DNA of 64,000 nucleotides from an uncultured Eubacteriales bacterium (GCA_900551325.1 URVM01000001.1:124001-188000); one strand, 5' to 3'. Shown: positions 43,524-52,866, counted from the first letter of the stretch. The notes: generated by a model from the sequence alone, not told the origin. Program-made: numbers and translations.

Positions 43524-44184
43524 AAATTTCAGTAATTCCTTAGCAAAATCACTTGGAGAATATCTTCAGTACTCTGAAGAACAAGTATCCATATTAGCCT
43601 ATGGCTTATATGGATTACTCCAAACTATATTTTCATTGTTTCTTGTTATAGCTATAGGTTTATTTTTAGGAATTACATTAGAAGCACTGATTGTTTCTTT
43701 TAGTATTGCTATTTTAAGAAAATTTTCAGGAGGTGCCCATGCCACCTCAGCAGAAAGATGTCTTATTTTAGGCACACTTTTTGCTATCATAGGCGCATTA
43801 TTAGGCCACTTAGTGCTTAATTTTATAGCACCACCTATTTTATATTATTTAGAATTTCTACTTTTTATATGGAGTTTCTATATTATATATAAATATGCAC
43901 CAGTTGCTAGTCCAAACAAGCCTATTATAAATACAATTAAAATTACGCGATTAAAACAAAGGTCTATCTTTGTCACATTTATATATTTTGTAATAAACAT
44001 TATACTGCTTTTTATATCTAATTTTTTCAAATCATCTTCTATGTCTATTTATAGTATTTGCTTAACATTAGGTATGAGTTGGCAGACTTTTACACTTACA
44101 AAATTGGGACATAATGTTGCAAAGTCTTTAGATCATGTTTTAATTACTATATCCAATATAATTACAAAGGAGAGAATACTATGA
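43513..44184 (+). CDS. agrB: AgrB-type peptide protease/exporter
   Basis: A 223-residue membrane cysteine endopeptidase that trims and cyclises AgrD-type prepeptides. The catalytic pair is visible in RKFSGGAHATSAERC: His76 and Cys83, matching His77 and Cys84 of Staphylococcus aureus AgrB. About six hydrophobic segments follow the amphipathic N-terminus. ATG 43513 has AAAGGAA ten bases upstream; an earlier ATG (43483) lacks a site. The stop overlaps the start of agrD (ATGA), so the pair is translationally coupled. Confidence 0.93.
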   Translation: MKIENFSNSLAKSLGEYLQYSEEQVSILAYGLYGLLQTIFSLFLVIAIGLFLGITLEALIVSFSIAILRKFSGGAHATSAERCLILGTLFAIIGALLGHLVLNFIAPPILYYLEFLLFIWSFYIIYKYAPVASPNKPIINTIKITRLKQRSIFVTFIYFVINIILLFISNFFKSSSMSIYSICLTLGMSWQTFTLTKLGHNVAKSLDHVLITISNIITKERIL

Positions 44185-44315
44185 AACGTATGAATCAGAA
44201 ACTTTTAATGACTCTTGCTGCTGTAGCAACTTTATTTGCATCTTTTGCAGCATCTTCTGCTTGTATATGGGCTTTCTATCAACCAGAAGAGCCAAAAAGC
44301 TTAAGAGAAGAGTAA
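44181..44315 (+). CDS. agrD: AgrD-type cyclic peptide precursor
   Basis: A 44-residue prepeptide in the classical three parts: an amphipathic/hydrophobic leader (MKRMNQKLLMTLAAVATLFA), a core with one cysteine (SSACIWAFY, Cys28), and an acidic recognition tail (QPEEPKSLREE). The pattern cysteine, four hydrophobic residues, then QPE-P is that of clostridial AgrD proteins. The expected product is a thiolactone ring closed on Cys28, probably CIWAF with a short exocyclic tail; ring borders are inferred. AAAGGAG lies eight bases upstream, and the ATG overlaps the agrB stop. Confidence 0.9.
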   Translation: MKRMNQKLLMTLAAVATLFASFAASSACIWAFYQPEEPKSLREE

Positions 44316-44329
44316 GCTTTAACTATGAA

Positions 44330-44347
44330 GGCCGACCTTTGTCGGTC
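44330..44347 (+). terminator. Hairpin between agrD and the GGDEF/HD-GYP gene
   Basis: GGCCGAC and GTCGGTC form a GC-rich 7-bp stem with a CTTT loop and a short T run. It may stop part of the transcript or protect the agrD message while letting some reach the cyclic-di-GMP gene 27 bases on. Confidence 0.5.
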
Positions 44348-44373
44348 TTTATACTTATCAAGGAGATTGAATT

Positions 44374-46038
44374 ATGCCATCTAAAGAGTTAAAAAAACAA
44401 CGAATTGAACAACTCTTATCGATTGTAAAACTAGCTTGTTTACTATTTCCTACAGTGATTACGTTGCAAAATCTTGCCAGTCTTACATCTACTAGAGATT
44501 ATTTAATACCATATTCTGTTTTTATTGCTATAATATTAGGTTTTACATACTATATTTGGTCTTTTGCGACTAAGAAAAAAATATCTCCCCATTATAGTAA
44601 TATCATTGCACTTATAGAACATTTTATATTAGGGCTTATTTTATTCTCTATTATTCTTCTTTCTGGTGGAGTCAGTAGCCCTAATAAATTTATCTTTATT
44701 TTTATTATTATCACTGCTACCATACAACTTGGTTATAAATCAGGTCTTTATGTTGCTGGTATTTCATCTTTAGCTATACTAGGAATGGATTTATATTTAG
44801 CTAGAGATTTAACTATTAATCCTTATTTTGAGAATGATCTATCTTTATCTGGTGTTTTCCTTCTAACAGCTTGGATTTTAGGTACCTATGCGGAAGCTGA
44901 ACGTACTCATATTAATTATTTAGAAGAGATGGTAAACTATGATGGTTTAACAAAAGTTTATAATCATCGTTATTTCTTTGAACAACTCCAACAAGACTTT
45001 GAAAAGGCAAAACTTACTCAGTCTCCATTGACTCTTCTTTTTATTGATATTGATTATTTTAAGTTTTTTAATGATGTAAATGGTCACCTTGAAGGTGATA
45101 AGGTACTTGCTGAAATTGGTCAAATTCTTCAATCAAATATTGGTAAAAAAGGTACTGTTGCTCGTTATGGTGGTGAAGAGTTTGCTGTTCTACTTCCAAA
45201 TGTTGATCATCAAGAAGGTACTCTGATTGCTGAACATCTTAGAAAAACTGTAGAAGAGACACCTTTTGATGGGGAAGAAAATCAACCTAATAATGTACTT
45301 ACAATTTCTTTAGGTATTGCAACCTATCCTAGAGAAGCAAAAGATAGTATTGAACTTATTAAATGTGCAGACGATGCTCTTTATCGTGCTAAATTTTTTG
45401 ATAAGAATAGAGTAGAACCTTATAGTTCTATTTTAGACGAACTAGAAAAGAATATTTCTAAAGAAGACTTAGACGTTTTAAATTCCATTAAAACCTTAGT
45501 AAATATGATTAATATAAAAGATCGCTATACCTATGGTCATGTGGAACGTGTTGTCTTATATAGTAAGCGTTTGGCAGAAACCCTAGGTCTTACTGAAATG
45601 GATAAAAGAACTTTAGTTTGTGGTGCTTATATTCATGACGTTGGGAAAATAGATATCAACGAATCTATCCTTATTAAAAGAATGCCTCTTACAGATGATG
45701 AATGGGAAAAACTAAGAGAACATCCTATTAAAGGAGAAGAAACTATTAAATATGTAAACTGTCTTCAACAGGCTCGCCCTCTTGTAAGACATCATCATGA
45801 ACGCTATGATGGAACAGGTTATCCTGACAAACTTAAAGGAGAAGAAATTCCTTATTTAGCAAGAGTTCTTACTGTAGTAGATAGCTTTGATGCTATGACT
45901 TCTAATCGTGTTTATAATACAAGGAAATCCTATGCAGAGGCTATCGTTGAACTTGAAAGATGTAAAGGAACACAGTTTGACCCTCTTATTACAGATGCTT
46001 TTATAGAGATGATTCGTACTTCCGAACCCTTTAAGTAA
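44374..46038 (+). CDS. Bifunctional GGDEF/HD-GYP cyclic-di-GMP protein with membrane sensor
   Basis: A 554-residue protein: six hydrophobic segments in the first 180 residues, a GGDEF domain (about 190-345) with the active motif RYGGEEFAVLLP, and an HD-GYP domain (about 360-554) with its metal residues HDVGKI, HHERYDGTGYPDKL and the GYP triplet intact. GGDEF makes cyclic-di-GMP, HD-GYP hydrolyses it, so direction of control depends on the sensor. AAGGAG precedes the ATG. It follows agrD after 58 bases across a weak hairpin. Being the only intracellular effector in the locus, it is the best candidate for output of the peptide signal, but this is inference. Confidence 0.9.
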   Translation: MPSKELKKQRIEQLLSIVKLACLLFPTVITLQNLASLTSTRDYLIPYSVFIAIILGFTYYIWSFATKKKISPHYSNIIALIEHFILGLILFSIILLSGGVSSPNKFIFIFIIITATIQLGYKSGLYVAGISSLAILGMDLYLARDLTINPYFENDLSLSGVFLLTAWILGTYAEAERTHINYLEEMVNYDGLTKVYNHRYFFEQLQQDFEKAKLTQSPLTLLFIDIDYFKFFNDVNGHLEGDKVLAEIGQILQSNIGKKGTVARYGGEEFAVLLPNVDHQEGTLIAEHLRKTVEETPFDGEENQPNNVLTISLGIATYPREAKDSIELIKCADDALYRAKFFDKNRVEPYSSILDELEKNISKEDLDVLNSIKTLVNMINIKDRYTYGHVERVVLYSKRLAETLGLTEMDKRTLVCGAYIHDVGKIDINESILIKRMPLTDDEWEKLREHPIKGEETIKYVNCLQQARPLVRHHHERYDGTGYPDKLKGEEIPYLARVLTVVDSFDAMTSNRVYNTRKSYAEAIVELERCKGTQFDPLITDAFIEMIRTSEPFK

Positions 46039-46052
46039 AATATATTAAATGA

Positions 46053-46095
46053 AAAAGAGATTAGTATACCTTTCGTAGGATGCCTAATCTCTTTT
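46053..46095 (+). terminator. Terminator of the agr/c-di-GMP operon
   Basis: AAAAGAGATTAG and CTAATCTCTTTT form a 12-bp stem with an extended inner stem, followed by a T-rich tail. Confidence 0.85.
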
Positions 46096-46208
46096 CTATT
46101 TATCTCTATTTATCTTTATTTAGCTTACCTAATTTCAATCCATCTTTATTTACTCTTATTTACTTCTGCTCATTTATATAAAATTTCTTGTCTATATTCT
46201 ATTACTTC
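46096..46208. repeat. Low-complexity pyrimidine-rich spacer
   Basis: Repeats of TATTTATCT and TTATTTACT fill this gap. The string CTATTTATCTTTATTT also occurs in the spacer on the other side of the flavoprotein gene (near 47664). No gene is seen. Confidence 0.5.
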
Positions 46209-47558
46209 CTATAAACCTTGTTCAAAGTTAAAGATGCCTTTTGGATCATAGTTTTTTCTTATCTCTTTTAATTGTTCATTATGTTCGCCGTAATAAGCTT
46301 TAGTATAGTTATCAATTTCACCGGTAGGGAAATTGACGAAGGATCCACTAGTCATATTTTCTATTTTTTTAAATCTTTCTATAAACCATTGTTCGTTTTG
46401 AGAAGTGTATTTATTATCTTCCCAAACGGTTTGAAATCCTAAAATACATAAACTGTCTCTATAGTAAAAGGCCATTTCATCTTGTGGTATATTTTTAATA
46501 TTACCACCCATTCCATAGCAAGAAACTGCTGTATACACAGCCCCTTCACTTCTTTCATTAATCATATCTAATAACTGATGCATTTCATCTTCTAAAAAAG
46601 GTTTACCTACAAAGCGCCCTGATGATTTATAGTGTTCATAATCTGGATGAGCATCTTGGATCCAACGATTCACTTCAAGTACACTCATAGCTTGTATAAG
46701 TACTTGTATTTTATGCCCTACTTTTATAAATGGCGCTACAATATTATGTGCTTCTTTATTAGAACCATAATATATACCTATTAGTAACATACCTATGCCT
46801 TTTTCTTTCGAATTATAAAAACTTAACTTAAAATTTACTTCTGGGCATACTTTATCAATGTTCTCTTGCCATAGTTTGAACATATCCATTTGTTCTTCTC
46901 GTGTTACATTACTATACTCAAGGCGTATAAGTGTTGCTTCATTTCTCTTTTCAGGTAGGTTAAATATCATACTGACAACTACACCAAATTGTCCACCTCC
47001 GCAGCCTCTAAGCGCCCAAAATAAATCTGCATTTTCTGTTTCACTAGCAACTATTAGCTTACCTTCATAGTCTATAAGTTCTACTTGTTTCAGTGAATCA
47101 CAAGCTAAACCTAATAATCTACTTGAATAGCCCCATCCACCTCCAAGAGTAAAACCTACTACACCTACACTAGGGCATCCACCACCTGGAAATGGATAAC
47201 CTTTACTACATAAAAATTCATATAACTCTCGGTTTCTTACACCGCCTTCTATATGCACTTCCTTTGACTTTTCATCTATGCTAATATGATTCATTAGACT
47301 TACATCTATGACTAGCACATCATTTCCTGTAGAATAACCTGCATAATGATGTCCACCTGAACGAATACGCATAGGGATGTTATGAGTTCTAGCCCATTTT
47401 ATACTATTTACTACATCTTCTTTATTGGTACAATAAACAATAGCCAAAGGATATTGTTCAATAGCTCTATTCCACATAGTTCTAGCTTCTTCATAGTCTC
47501 TATGTTCTCTAGTAATCACTTTACCTGTTAGACCATTTGTATCTAATTTAAATTCCAT
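46209..47558 (-). CDS. FAD-dependent oxidase, berberine bridge enzyme-like
   Basis: A 449-residue flavoprotein of the FAD_binding_4/BBE class. The flavin-linking histidine is His70 in RSGGHHYAG and a second attachment cysteine is Cys128 in GGGCPSVG, so bicovalent FAD is expected; the motif GGGWGYSSRL follows. The C-terminal BBE domain is present (NFPTGEIDNYTKAYYG, about 415). Relatives oxidise sugars, oligosaccharides or secondary metabolites with oxygen or another acceptor; substrate is unknown. There is no signal peptide. TGAGGTGG precedes the ATG. It stands alone between two low-complexity spacers, which is compatible with acquisition by transfer but not proof. Confidence 0.9.
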   Translation of the reverse strand: MEFKLDTNGLTGKVITREHRDYEEARTMWNRAIEQYPLAIVYCTNKEDVVNSIKWARTHNIPMRIRSGGHHYAGYSTGNDVLVIDVSLMNHISIDEKSKEVHIEGGVRNRELYEFLCSKGYPFPGGGCPSVGVVGFTLGGGWGYSSRLLGLACDSLKQVELIDYEGKLIVASETENADLFWALRGCGGGQFGVVVSMIFNLPEKRNEATLIRLEYSNVTREEQMDMFKLWQENIDKVCPEVNFKLSFYNSKEKGIGMLLIGIYYGSNKEAHNIVAPFIKVGHKIQVLIQAMSVLEVNRWIQDAHPDYEHYKSSGRFVGKPFLEDEMHQLLDMINERSEGAVYTAVSCYGMGGNIKNIPQDEMAFYYRDSLCILGFQTVWEDNKYTSQNEQWFIERFKKIENMTSGSFVNFPTGEIDNYTKAYYGEHNEQLKEIRKNYDPKGIFNFEQGL

Positions 47559-47759
47559 TTTTCCACCTCACTTTATCTGATTATAACTTACTATTAATTT
47601 TTATTTGTTACTCTTTTTTTTGCTATTCATTTTTAATTTAGTATTTATCAATTACTTATCAACTATTTATCTTTATTTGCTACTTATTTCTTAAACTACT
47701 AATTATCTCTTTGACTTTTTCACTCATTAATTGATTTTTCTTCATTAATTAATTCTATA
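47559..47759. repeat. Low-complexity spacer with tiny reading frames
   Basis: T-rich gap upstream of the flavoprotein gene. On the minus strand, 47745-47680 reads as a 21-codon frame (MKKNQLMSEKVKEIISSLRN...) without a ribosome site, and a second even shorter frame lies nearer the gene. The repeat CTATTTATCTTTATTT matches the other flank. Confidence 0.45.
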
Positions 47760-50700
47760 CTATTTCGCTAATTTATTTTCAATTTCATTTACTAGTTTAT
47801 TAAATGTTACTTCTGGATTTTGATAAAAACAAGAAGCACTTACATAGACCATTTTCCAGCCTATACGCTCGAGTACTGCTAAACGTCCTATTTCTTCTTC
47901 TAGCGCTGTACCTTCTTGATATTTCTCACTTTCACATACAACTCTAACTTGGCCTCTATTATCTTCTACAATAAGCCCTGTTAAAACTGCACCGCTTGGC
48001 ATATGACTTGTTACTTTAAATCCTCTATTTTCTAATCTTTCTTTTATTTCTTCTTCAAAAGGTACAAGAGGTTCTTTAAAATATTCTATCTCTATACTTT
48101 GCTCTTTATGGCAGTTAAAACAATAATCAAAAAGTCCTTTACGAATATCCTCTTCTTTTAAATCTGTTTCTGGATTAAAAGAGTGCATAATAAATACTTG
48201 ATCACGTCCCCTACTCATAGCTACATTATAACGCTTTTTATATAAATTATCTGTACCATAAGTCATAAGACGTAAAGTATCTTTATCTCCTTTTGAATCT
48301 ACCATAGAAATAAAGATAATATCCCTTTCATCACCTTGGAAATGAGCTGGCCCACCACATAAAATATTACGTTTTGCGTAAGCACGTACTGTCATTTCTT
48401 TTTGTAGTAAACTATCTATATAGTTAGCTTGTTTATCACCTTTTAAACTGATTACACCAAAAGTTTTATTATTATAAGCCTCATCTTTACAACACTCAAG
48501 AATTCTATTTACAATTTCCTGTGCTTCTACTTCATTGATTTGTCCTTCTTCCCTACCATCTGGTAAGTAACAGGTTACAAGATTTGGTGTAAATACTTTA
48601 GGATTTTCACGTAAAGGCTGGATTTCTCCTTTATAAGCTAATTGATTACTATATCCAATAAGTTCAGGAACACATCTAAAATGCTCTCTTAGTCTTACTG
48701 GCTGATATCCTGCAAGTTGGGCTAAGTCATAAATAGAAAAACGTCCTGAATATAAATAATGATTTGGAATGTCTTCTAAATAAGTTTTAATAAGACGTTG
48801 AATTTCTTCTGTATTCTCCCCTACAGCTAGTGGACTTACTTGTTCATCATCCCCTACAATAATTACTTGTTTTCCTAGGTATAATGGGATAAGTGCTGTC
48901 ACATCTGCTTGACTTGCCTCATCAATAATAACAACATCAAACTGGTTTTCTCTTGGATCAAAATGCTCTGCTACCTTATCTAGTGGCATAATCCAAACTG
49001 GTACTGCCTTTTGGCATTTAGGCATAAGTTTTCTAGCTTCTTGTTTAAGCAGTTCTCTATTCTTTCCTTTACCTGCACCCATCTTAAGAATAATTTGTTT
49101 CCAACCTTCTATAGCTTGAATTTCACTACGGTTAGCATCAAAATCAACAAGCTTATGTAACCATGCTTTATCACAGACTAATTGTTTCGTATGATAGCTT
49201 AATCGTTTTTCTACTTCTTCGATTTCCTCGGTAATCATACTAGCTGTACGCTCATGGCGCTTAGCTAAAATATCTACTAATTGTCTCCACAACCAAGCTT
49301 CTTCCACTTTAGTCGGTATAACTATTTCTTCTCCTTCTTCTTTAAAAGCTTCTAAGTAACTTGCCCATCCTGGTGCTGCAAAGGCTAGTTTATCTAAAAG
49401 TTCTGCCTTTCTTGTTACTTGACCTATTTTACTTCTTGACTCATTAAAAGCTTCATATGCTTTTGTATAAGCTGGTATATCTCTTTCTCTTAAGGCCTCT
49501 TTTAAACTAGACAGTATTGAACTTTCTTTAAGTACAGAAAGAGAAGTAAGCCATTTTTCAAATGCTTCCTTTTCTCTAAGTGCTCTTACTTTTTCACATT
49601 TTGCTACATGATAATGGAGTACATCTAATACTTCCTTTATAACTGTATTATATAAATAATGAACCTCGCCATAGGTAGTCTTTGTAAAATCTTGCTGAGC
49701 AATTAATCCTTCTATATTTACACCATAAACCTCTAATTGCTTTGCAATAGGTAACCACTTTTTCTTGTACCAATCTAAATATTTTAAAATAGCTTCACCA
49801 TATTTTTGGCAAGTCATTTCAAAAGGTTGTTCCATTTCACTAATCTTTTGTGCCCCAAGTGGTTCCATTTGTCTTTCCCATCTAGCTTTTAAAGCTTCTC
49901 GTTGCTCTTTAAGAACCATATGGTGAATAAGAACTTCAAAGTCTTTCATAGTTTCAGGTTGTTTATTTCCTACTCTACTAGCTTGAATAACTGTTTTCAT
50001 TTGAGGATTAAGTAGTAATGTCATTTTAGATAGTTTGCCTGCACTTTGAAGCTTTTGATTAATCTGGCTATAAATATCTAGTGGTTTAATCTTCTCATCT
50101 ATTGGTAAAATATGTGGTTCATAGGCCATCATTTCATCTGCATAAGCAAGACTTAATTGGTAAACTTCTTTTATTTGCATAGCTAAAGTTTGCCACTGCT
50201 CTTTTGCCTTATCTTCACGACCTGCCTCTAGAGCTGCTATACACCATGGCTCATCTAAATGAACTTGTTCCCCAATAAGTTTTATATTAGAAATTAACTC
50301 TTTTAAAGCTTCTATCTCATATAACTTTTCATCTTCTTTAAAATACATTAACCATTTAGGTTCTGGAATTTTCTTAAAGTTCTTTTCTGCCTCAATACAT
50401 ACTTTTAATTGCTCAGGAGATAATATTCCTCCTTTTGAAAGTTTTAGCTCACAAATAAGGCTATCTTCCTTAGATAGACTTTGTTTAATACGATATAGCT
50501 CTTGAATCTTATCTTCTCCAAGAGGAAGTAAGGAACCATGACGTACTGGACCCATCAGCCACTTTGATGCTTCTCTTTTCTCATTAATATAATGGGCTGC
50601 TTCTAATGGCTTATATGTTTTTCCTGCTACTTTAATCGGTGTATATTCAATAAGCTTAGTGTTTTTTAATTCACCTTTTAATTTATCTAAACTTTTTATA

Positions 50701-51893
50701 CAGGCTTCTCTATTCTTTTCATGCATTGCTACACGTCTAGAAAGTTCGCTTCGCTCAAGTGTAGCACGTTGTTGGTGGATACCTTCTAGCGTCTCTTCTA
50801 ATTCTTTTCTACTTTCTCCATCTTGCATTAAGCTAATACATAAGGTCTGGAGTTCTGGAATAACTTGTTCTTTTACCACACTTAGTGCCTTTTCACTATA
50901 ACTAGTAACTAAAATACGTTTGCCTTGAGCTAGTAAGTGGCCAATCATATTGGCAATAGTATGTGTTTTACCTGTTCCTGGTGGCCCTTGCACAAGTACA
51001 GCATCATTTCTTTCTAAATGTTTAGCTACTAATAGCTGTTCTTTATTAGCTGGTTTTGTAAAAAGAATCTTCTGATCTATACCATTCACATCTATAGCTA
51101 TTTTCTTCATTGTTTCTTTGGTATTTGAATTCTTTCTAAGGCTATCCCCTTCTCCTACTATATCTGCAATAAAGGAAGGAATTTGTTTGCGCTTTTGTAA
51201 ATCCTCTAAAATCCCCTCAATAGCTAAATGAAACCCAAGTTGTTTCTTTCTTAAAAATAAGGTTGGGTAATCACTAATAATCTCTACATTACTTTCTTTA
51301 GGAAGTTGCTCTTCCACTTTGTTACAAAAATCTTGCACACTTTGTTTGTCTAAAGGACTAATGTTGTAAGCCTTAAAGACCTTAATAAGCTCAATAATAG
51401 CTTCTTCTTCCATTCCCTCTATAAGCCCTATAATCCCCTCATATAACTCAGGCATTTTATTAGTCAAAACAAAAGCAAAAGCTTCATTCTCACTATCAAA
51501 TACTAGTTCTACTACTTGCAATAAGAGAGGATGATCAATCCTTTCCATTCCTTCCATTTGAAGTTGTCCATTTCCATATACTAGTTCTAGCAATTCTGGC
51601 TCTTTTCTAAGACGGGTATACACATTATAAAGACTATTGTAGATTGCTTCCACTTGAACTGAACCATCCTTTTTTTCTATCATAGCCTCTGTCGGCTTTT
51701 TAATAATACATATAGGTTTACCTAGTTCAGGATTTTGCCATTTTTCTTCAATATAAGGATGCTTTGGCCAATTACTTAAGTTTTCTAGCCACTCTCTATC
51801 TTCCTCATTTGCAATCACAGGACTTTTCAAACTATGATAGGCTTTTAAAAAGGTAAAGAGATTTGTCACTTTGTCAATTTTATTGTTTACCAT
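47760..51893 (-). CDS. Large superfamily 1 helicase with nuclease-like C-terminal domain
   Basis: A 1377-residue UPF1/DNA2-like helicase. Walker A GPPGTGKTHTIANM is near residue 305, Walker B IIDEASQADVTALIP near 995, then the VGDDEQVSPL motif and the C-terminal helicase motifs (MSRGRDQVFIMHS near 1235). About 650 residues of mostly helical insertion separate the halves. Residues about 1285-1377 resemble the very short patch-repair-like domain that ends related helicases (LAVLERIGWKMVYV), but the acidic active residues appear replaced (VRVVCESE), so catalysis is doubtful. Such helicase-nuclease proteins occur in DNA repair and phage defence. AGAGGT precedes ATG 51893. The pair of small genes upstream gives no clue. 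Confidence 0.83.
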   Translation of the reverse strand: MVNNKIDKVTNLFTFLKAYHSLKSPVIANEEDREWLENLSNWPKHPYIEEKWQNPELGKPICIIKKPTEAMIEKKDGSVQVEAIYNSLYNVYTRLRKEPELLELVYGNGQLQMEGMERIDHPLLLQVVELVFDSENEAFAFVLTNKMPELYEGIIGLIEGMEEEAIIELIKVFKAYNISPLDKQSVQDFCNKVEEQLPKESNVEIISDYPTLFLRKKQLGFHLAIEGILEDLQKRKQIPSFIADIVGEGDSLRKNSNTKETMKKIAIDVNGIDQKILFTKPANKEQLLVAKHLERNDAVLVQGPPGTGKTHTIANMIGHLLAQGKRILVTSYSEKALSVVKEQVIPELQTLCISLMQDGESRKELEETLEGIHQQRATLERSELSRRVAMHEKNREACIKSLDKLKGELKNTKLIEYTPIKVAGKTYKPLEAAHYINEKREASKWLMGPVRHGSLLPLGEDKIQELYRIKQSLSKEDSLICELKLSKGGILSPEQLKVCIEAEKNFKKIPEPKWLMYFKEDEKLYEIEALKELISNIKLIGEQVHLDEPWCIAALEAGREDKAKEQWQTLAMQIKEVYQLSLAYADEMMAYEPHILPIDEKIKPLDIYSQINQKLQSAGKLSKMTLLLNPQMKTVIQASRVGNKQPETMKDFEVLIHHMVLKEQREALKARWERQMEPLGAQKISEMEQPFEMTCQKYGEAILKYLDWYKKKWLPIAKQLEVYGVNIEGLIAQQDFTKTTYGEVHYLYNTVIKEVLDVLHYHVAKCEKVRALREKEAFEKWLTSLSVLKESSILSSLKEALRERDIPAYTKAYEAFNESRSKIGQVTRKAELLDKLAFAAPGWASYLEAFKEEGEEIVIPTKVEEAWLWRQLVDILAKRHERTASMITEEIEEVEKRLSYHTKQLVCDKAWLHKLVDFDANRSEIQAIEGWKQIILKMGAGKGKNRELLKQEARKLMPKCQKAVPVWIMPLDKVAEHFDPRENQFDVVIIDEASQADVTALIPLYLGKQVIIVGDDEQVSPLAVGENTEEIQRLIKTYLEDIPNHYLYSGRFSIYDLAQLAGYQPVRLREHFRCVPELIGYSNQLAYKGEIQPLRENPKVFTPNLVTCYLPDGREEGQINEVEAQEIVNRILECCKDEAYNNKTFGVISLKGDKQANYIDSLLQKEMTVRAYAKRNILCGGPAHFQGDERDIIFISMVDSKGDKDTLRLMTYGTDNLYKKRYNVAMSRGRDQVFIMHSFNPETDLKEEDIRKGLFDYCFNCHKEQSIEIEYFKEPLVPFEEEIKERLENRGFKVTSHMPSGAVLTGLIVEDNRGQVRVVCESEKYQEGTALEEEIGRLAVLERIGWKMVYVSASCFYQNPEVTFNKLVNEIENKLAK

Positions 51894-51982
51894 GTTGACC
51901 TCTTTCTATTATTGTATTTATTTAAATGAATGAATAATTGTTTCATGACTACTTAATCTTACCATAATTTTCCCACATAAAA

Positions 51983-52004
51983 AAAGTCCTTTATAAAAGG
52001 ACTT
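51983..52004 (-). terminator. Terminator of the 93-residue protein gene
   Basis: AAAGTCCTTT and AAAGGACTTT form a near-perfect stem with a very short loop and T residues on the minus strand, at the stop codon of the gene at 52009. Confidence 0.75.
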
Positions 52005-52008
52005 TTTA

Positions 52009-52290
52009 CTACCATCTATTAGGATTTGTTAACTGAACAACCTCTTCTCCAAGTTCTCCTAATTCATCCTTATATCTTGCATAACGTTGTCTTGTATCGG
52101 ATCCGCTTGGTAAGTTATCTATACAAAGCTGTAAGCAGTCTATTGTTTGTTGAAGATATTGAAAAATACGATCTGATTCAATAATCTCATCTGCTTTTGC
52201 AGCTCTTAATCGTCCTAAATGTTCTAATGTACGTGTTTTTGTATCTTCATATATTTGATCTAATTTAGATGTATATGTTTTTTGTTCCAT
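52009..52290 (-). CDS. Hypothetical protein, 93 residues
   Basis: No family recognised. Predicted helical and cytosolic, with an internal CLQLCID near residue 52 and an acidic C-terminal third (YKDELGELGEEVV). AGGAAAG precedes the ATG and a terminator follows immediately. It is transcribed towards the large helicase but separated from it by that terminator. Confidence 0.68.
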   Translation of the reverse strand: MEQKTYTSKLDQIYEDTKTRTLEHLGRLRAAKADEIIESDRIFQYLQQTIDCLQLCIDNLPSGSDTRQRYARYKDELGELGEEVVQLTNPNRW

Positions 52291-52361
52291 AGCTTTCCTA
52301 CTTTCTAAGGCTACATTTCTACTATCCTCCTTTATTGTACCATATCTTTTATACTAATTAA

Positions 52362-52396
52362 ATAATAGCCGCACTTTTCTAGAAAGGTCGGCTATT
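52362..52396 (-). terminator. Hairpin after the 80-residue zinc-ribbon gene
   Basis: AATAGCCG and CGGCTATT close a stem that continues with ACTTTTC/GAAAGGT pairing. The tail on the minus strand is AT-rich rather than pure T. Confidence 0.55.
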
Positions 52397-52403
52397 ATTT
52401 CCC

Positions 52404-52646
52404 CTATAAAATTTTTCTTACTTCCTCTAATTTATATTCTTTCAGACTTCTTTCTTTATTACTTGTAATAATCACTTCTAATAAATCATCTTTTATTTTA
52501 TAAACCTTACCTTTTAATTTTGTTCCAATCACATTAATCGGTGTTCCTAGCTTCATCTCTTTGATGTTATTTTCCCCTTCACATCCACAAGAATTCCCCT
52601 CGTTAAAAACTTTTCTGCATAGACTACAAAAATAAGCTTTTTTCAT
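52404..52646 (-). CDS. Small protein with N-terminal cysteine motif, 80 residues
   Basis: Unrecognised. The N-terminus carries CSLC (residues 7-10) and CGC (20-22), likely one zinc site, followed by a beta-rich half resembling a small SH3-like or KOW-like fold (GTPINVIGTKLKGKVYKI) and a basic C-terminus. AGGGGG precedes the ATG. Cytosolic. Function unknown. Confidence 0.65.
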   Translation of the reverse strand: MKKAYFCSLCRKVFNEGNSCGCEGENNIKEMKLGTPINVIGTKLKGKVYKIKDDLLEVIITSNKERSLKEYKLEEVRKIL

Positions 52647-52804
52647 TTTCTATTCCCCCTAATGTGTTTTATTTAATAAAAGGTTTTATAAGGACTCCTT
52701 TTAGTCCCTCCTTTCTAATATATGAATATCTTTTGAGTTCTTATAACCTTGTATTACCATCAAATTATAAAAACATATAAAATACCACATTATTCTAATA
52801 CATA

Positions 52805-52833
52805 TTGACATTTATTTTAATGGGTGTTATGCT
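52805..52833 (+). promoter_or_regulatory. SigA-type promoter of the NSS transporter leader
   Basis: A perfect TTGACA (52805-52810) and TATGCT (52828-52833) are 17 bases apart. Transcription would start near 52840, about 300 bases before the transporter start codon. Confidence 0.8.
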
Positions 52834-52866
52834 AGTCTACATACGCAATTTATTAAGAGTACAATT

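Noticed and set aside
47760..52646. A complete phage-defence island around the large helicase
   Set aside because: Only the helicase has a defence-like look; the two small neighbouring genes and the flavoprotein give no support, and terminators separate them.
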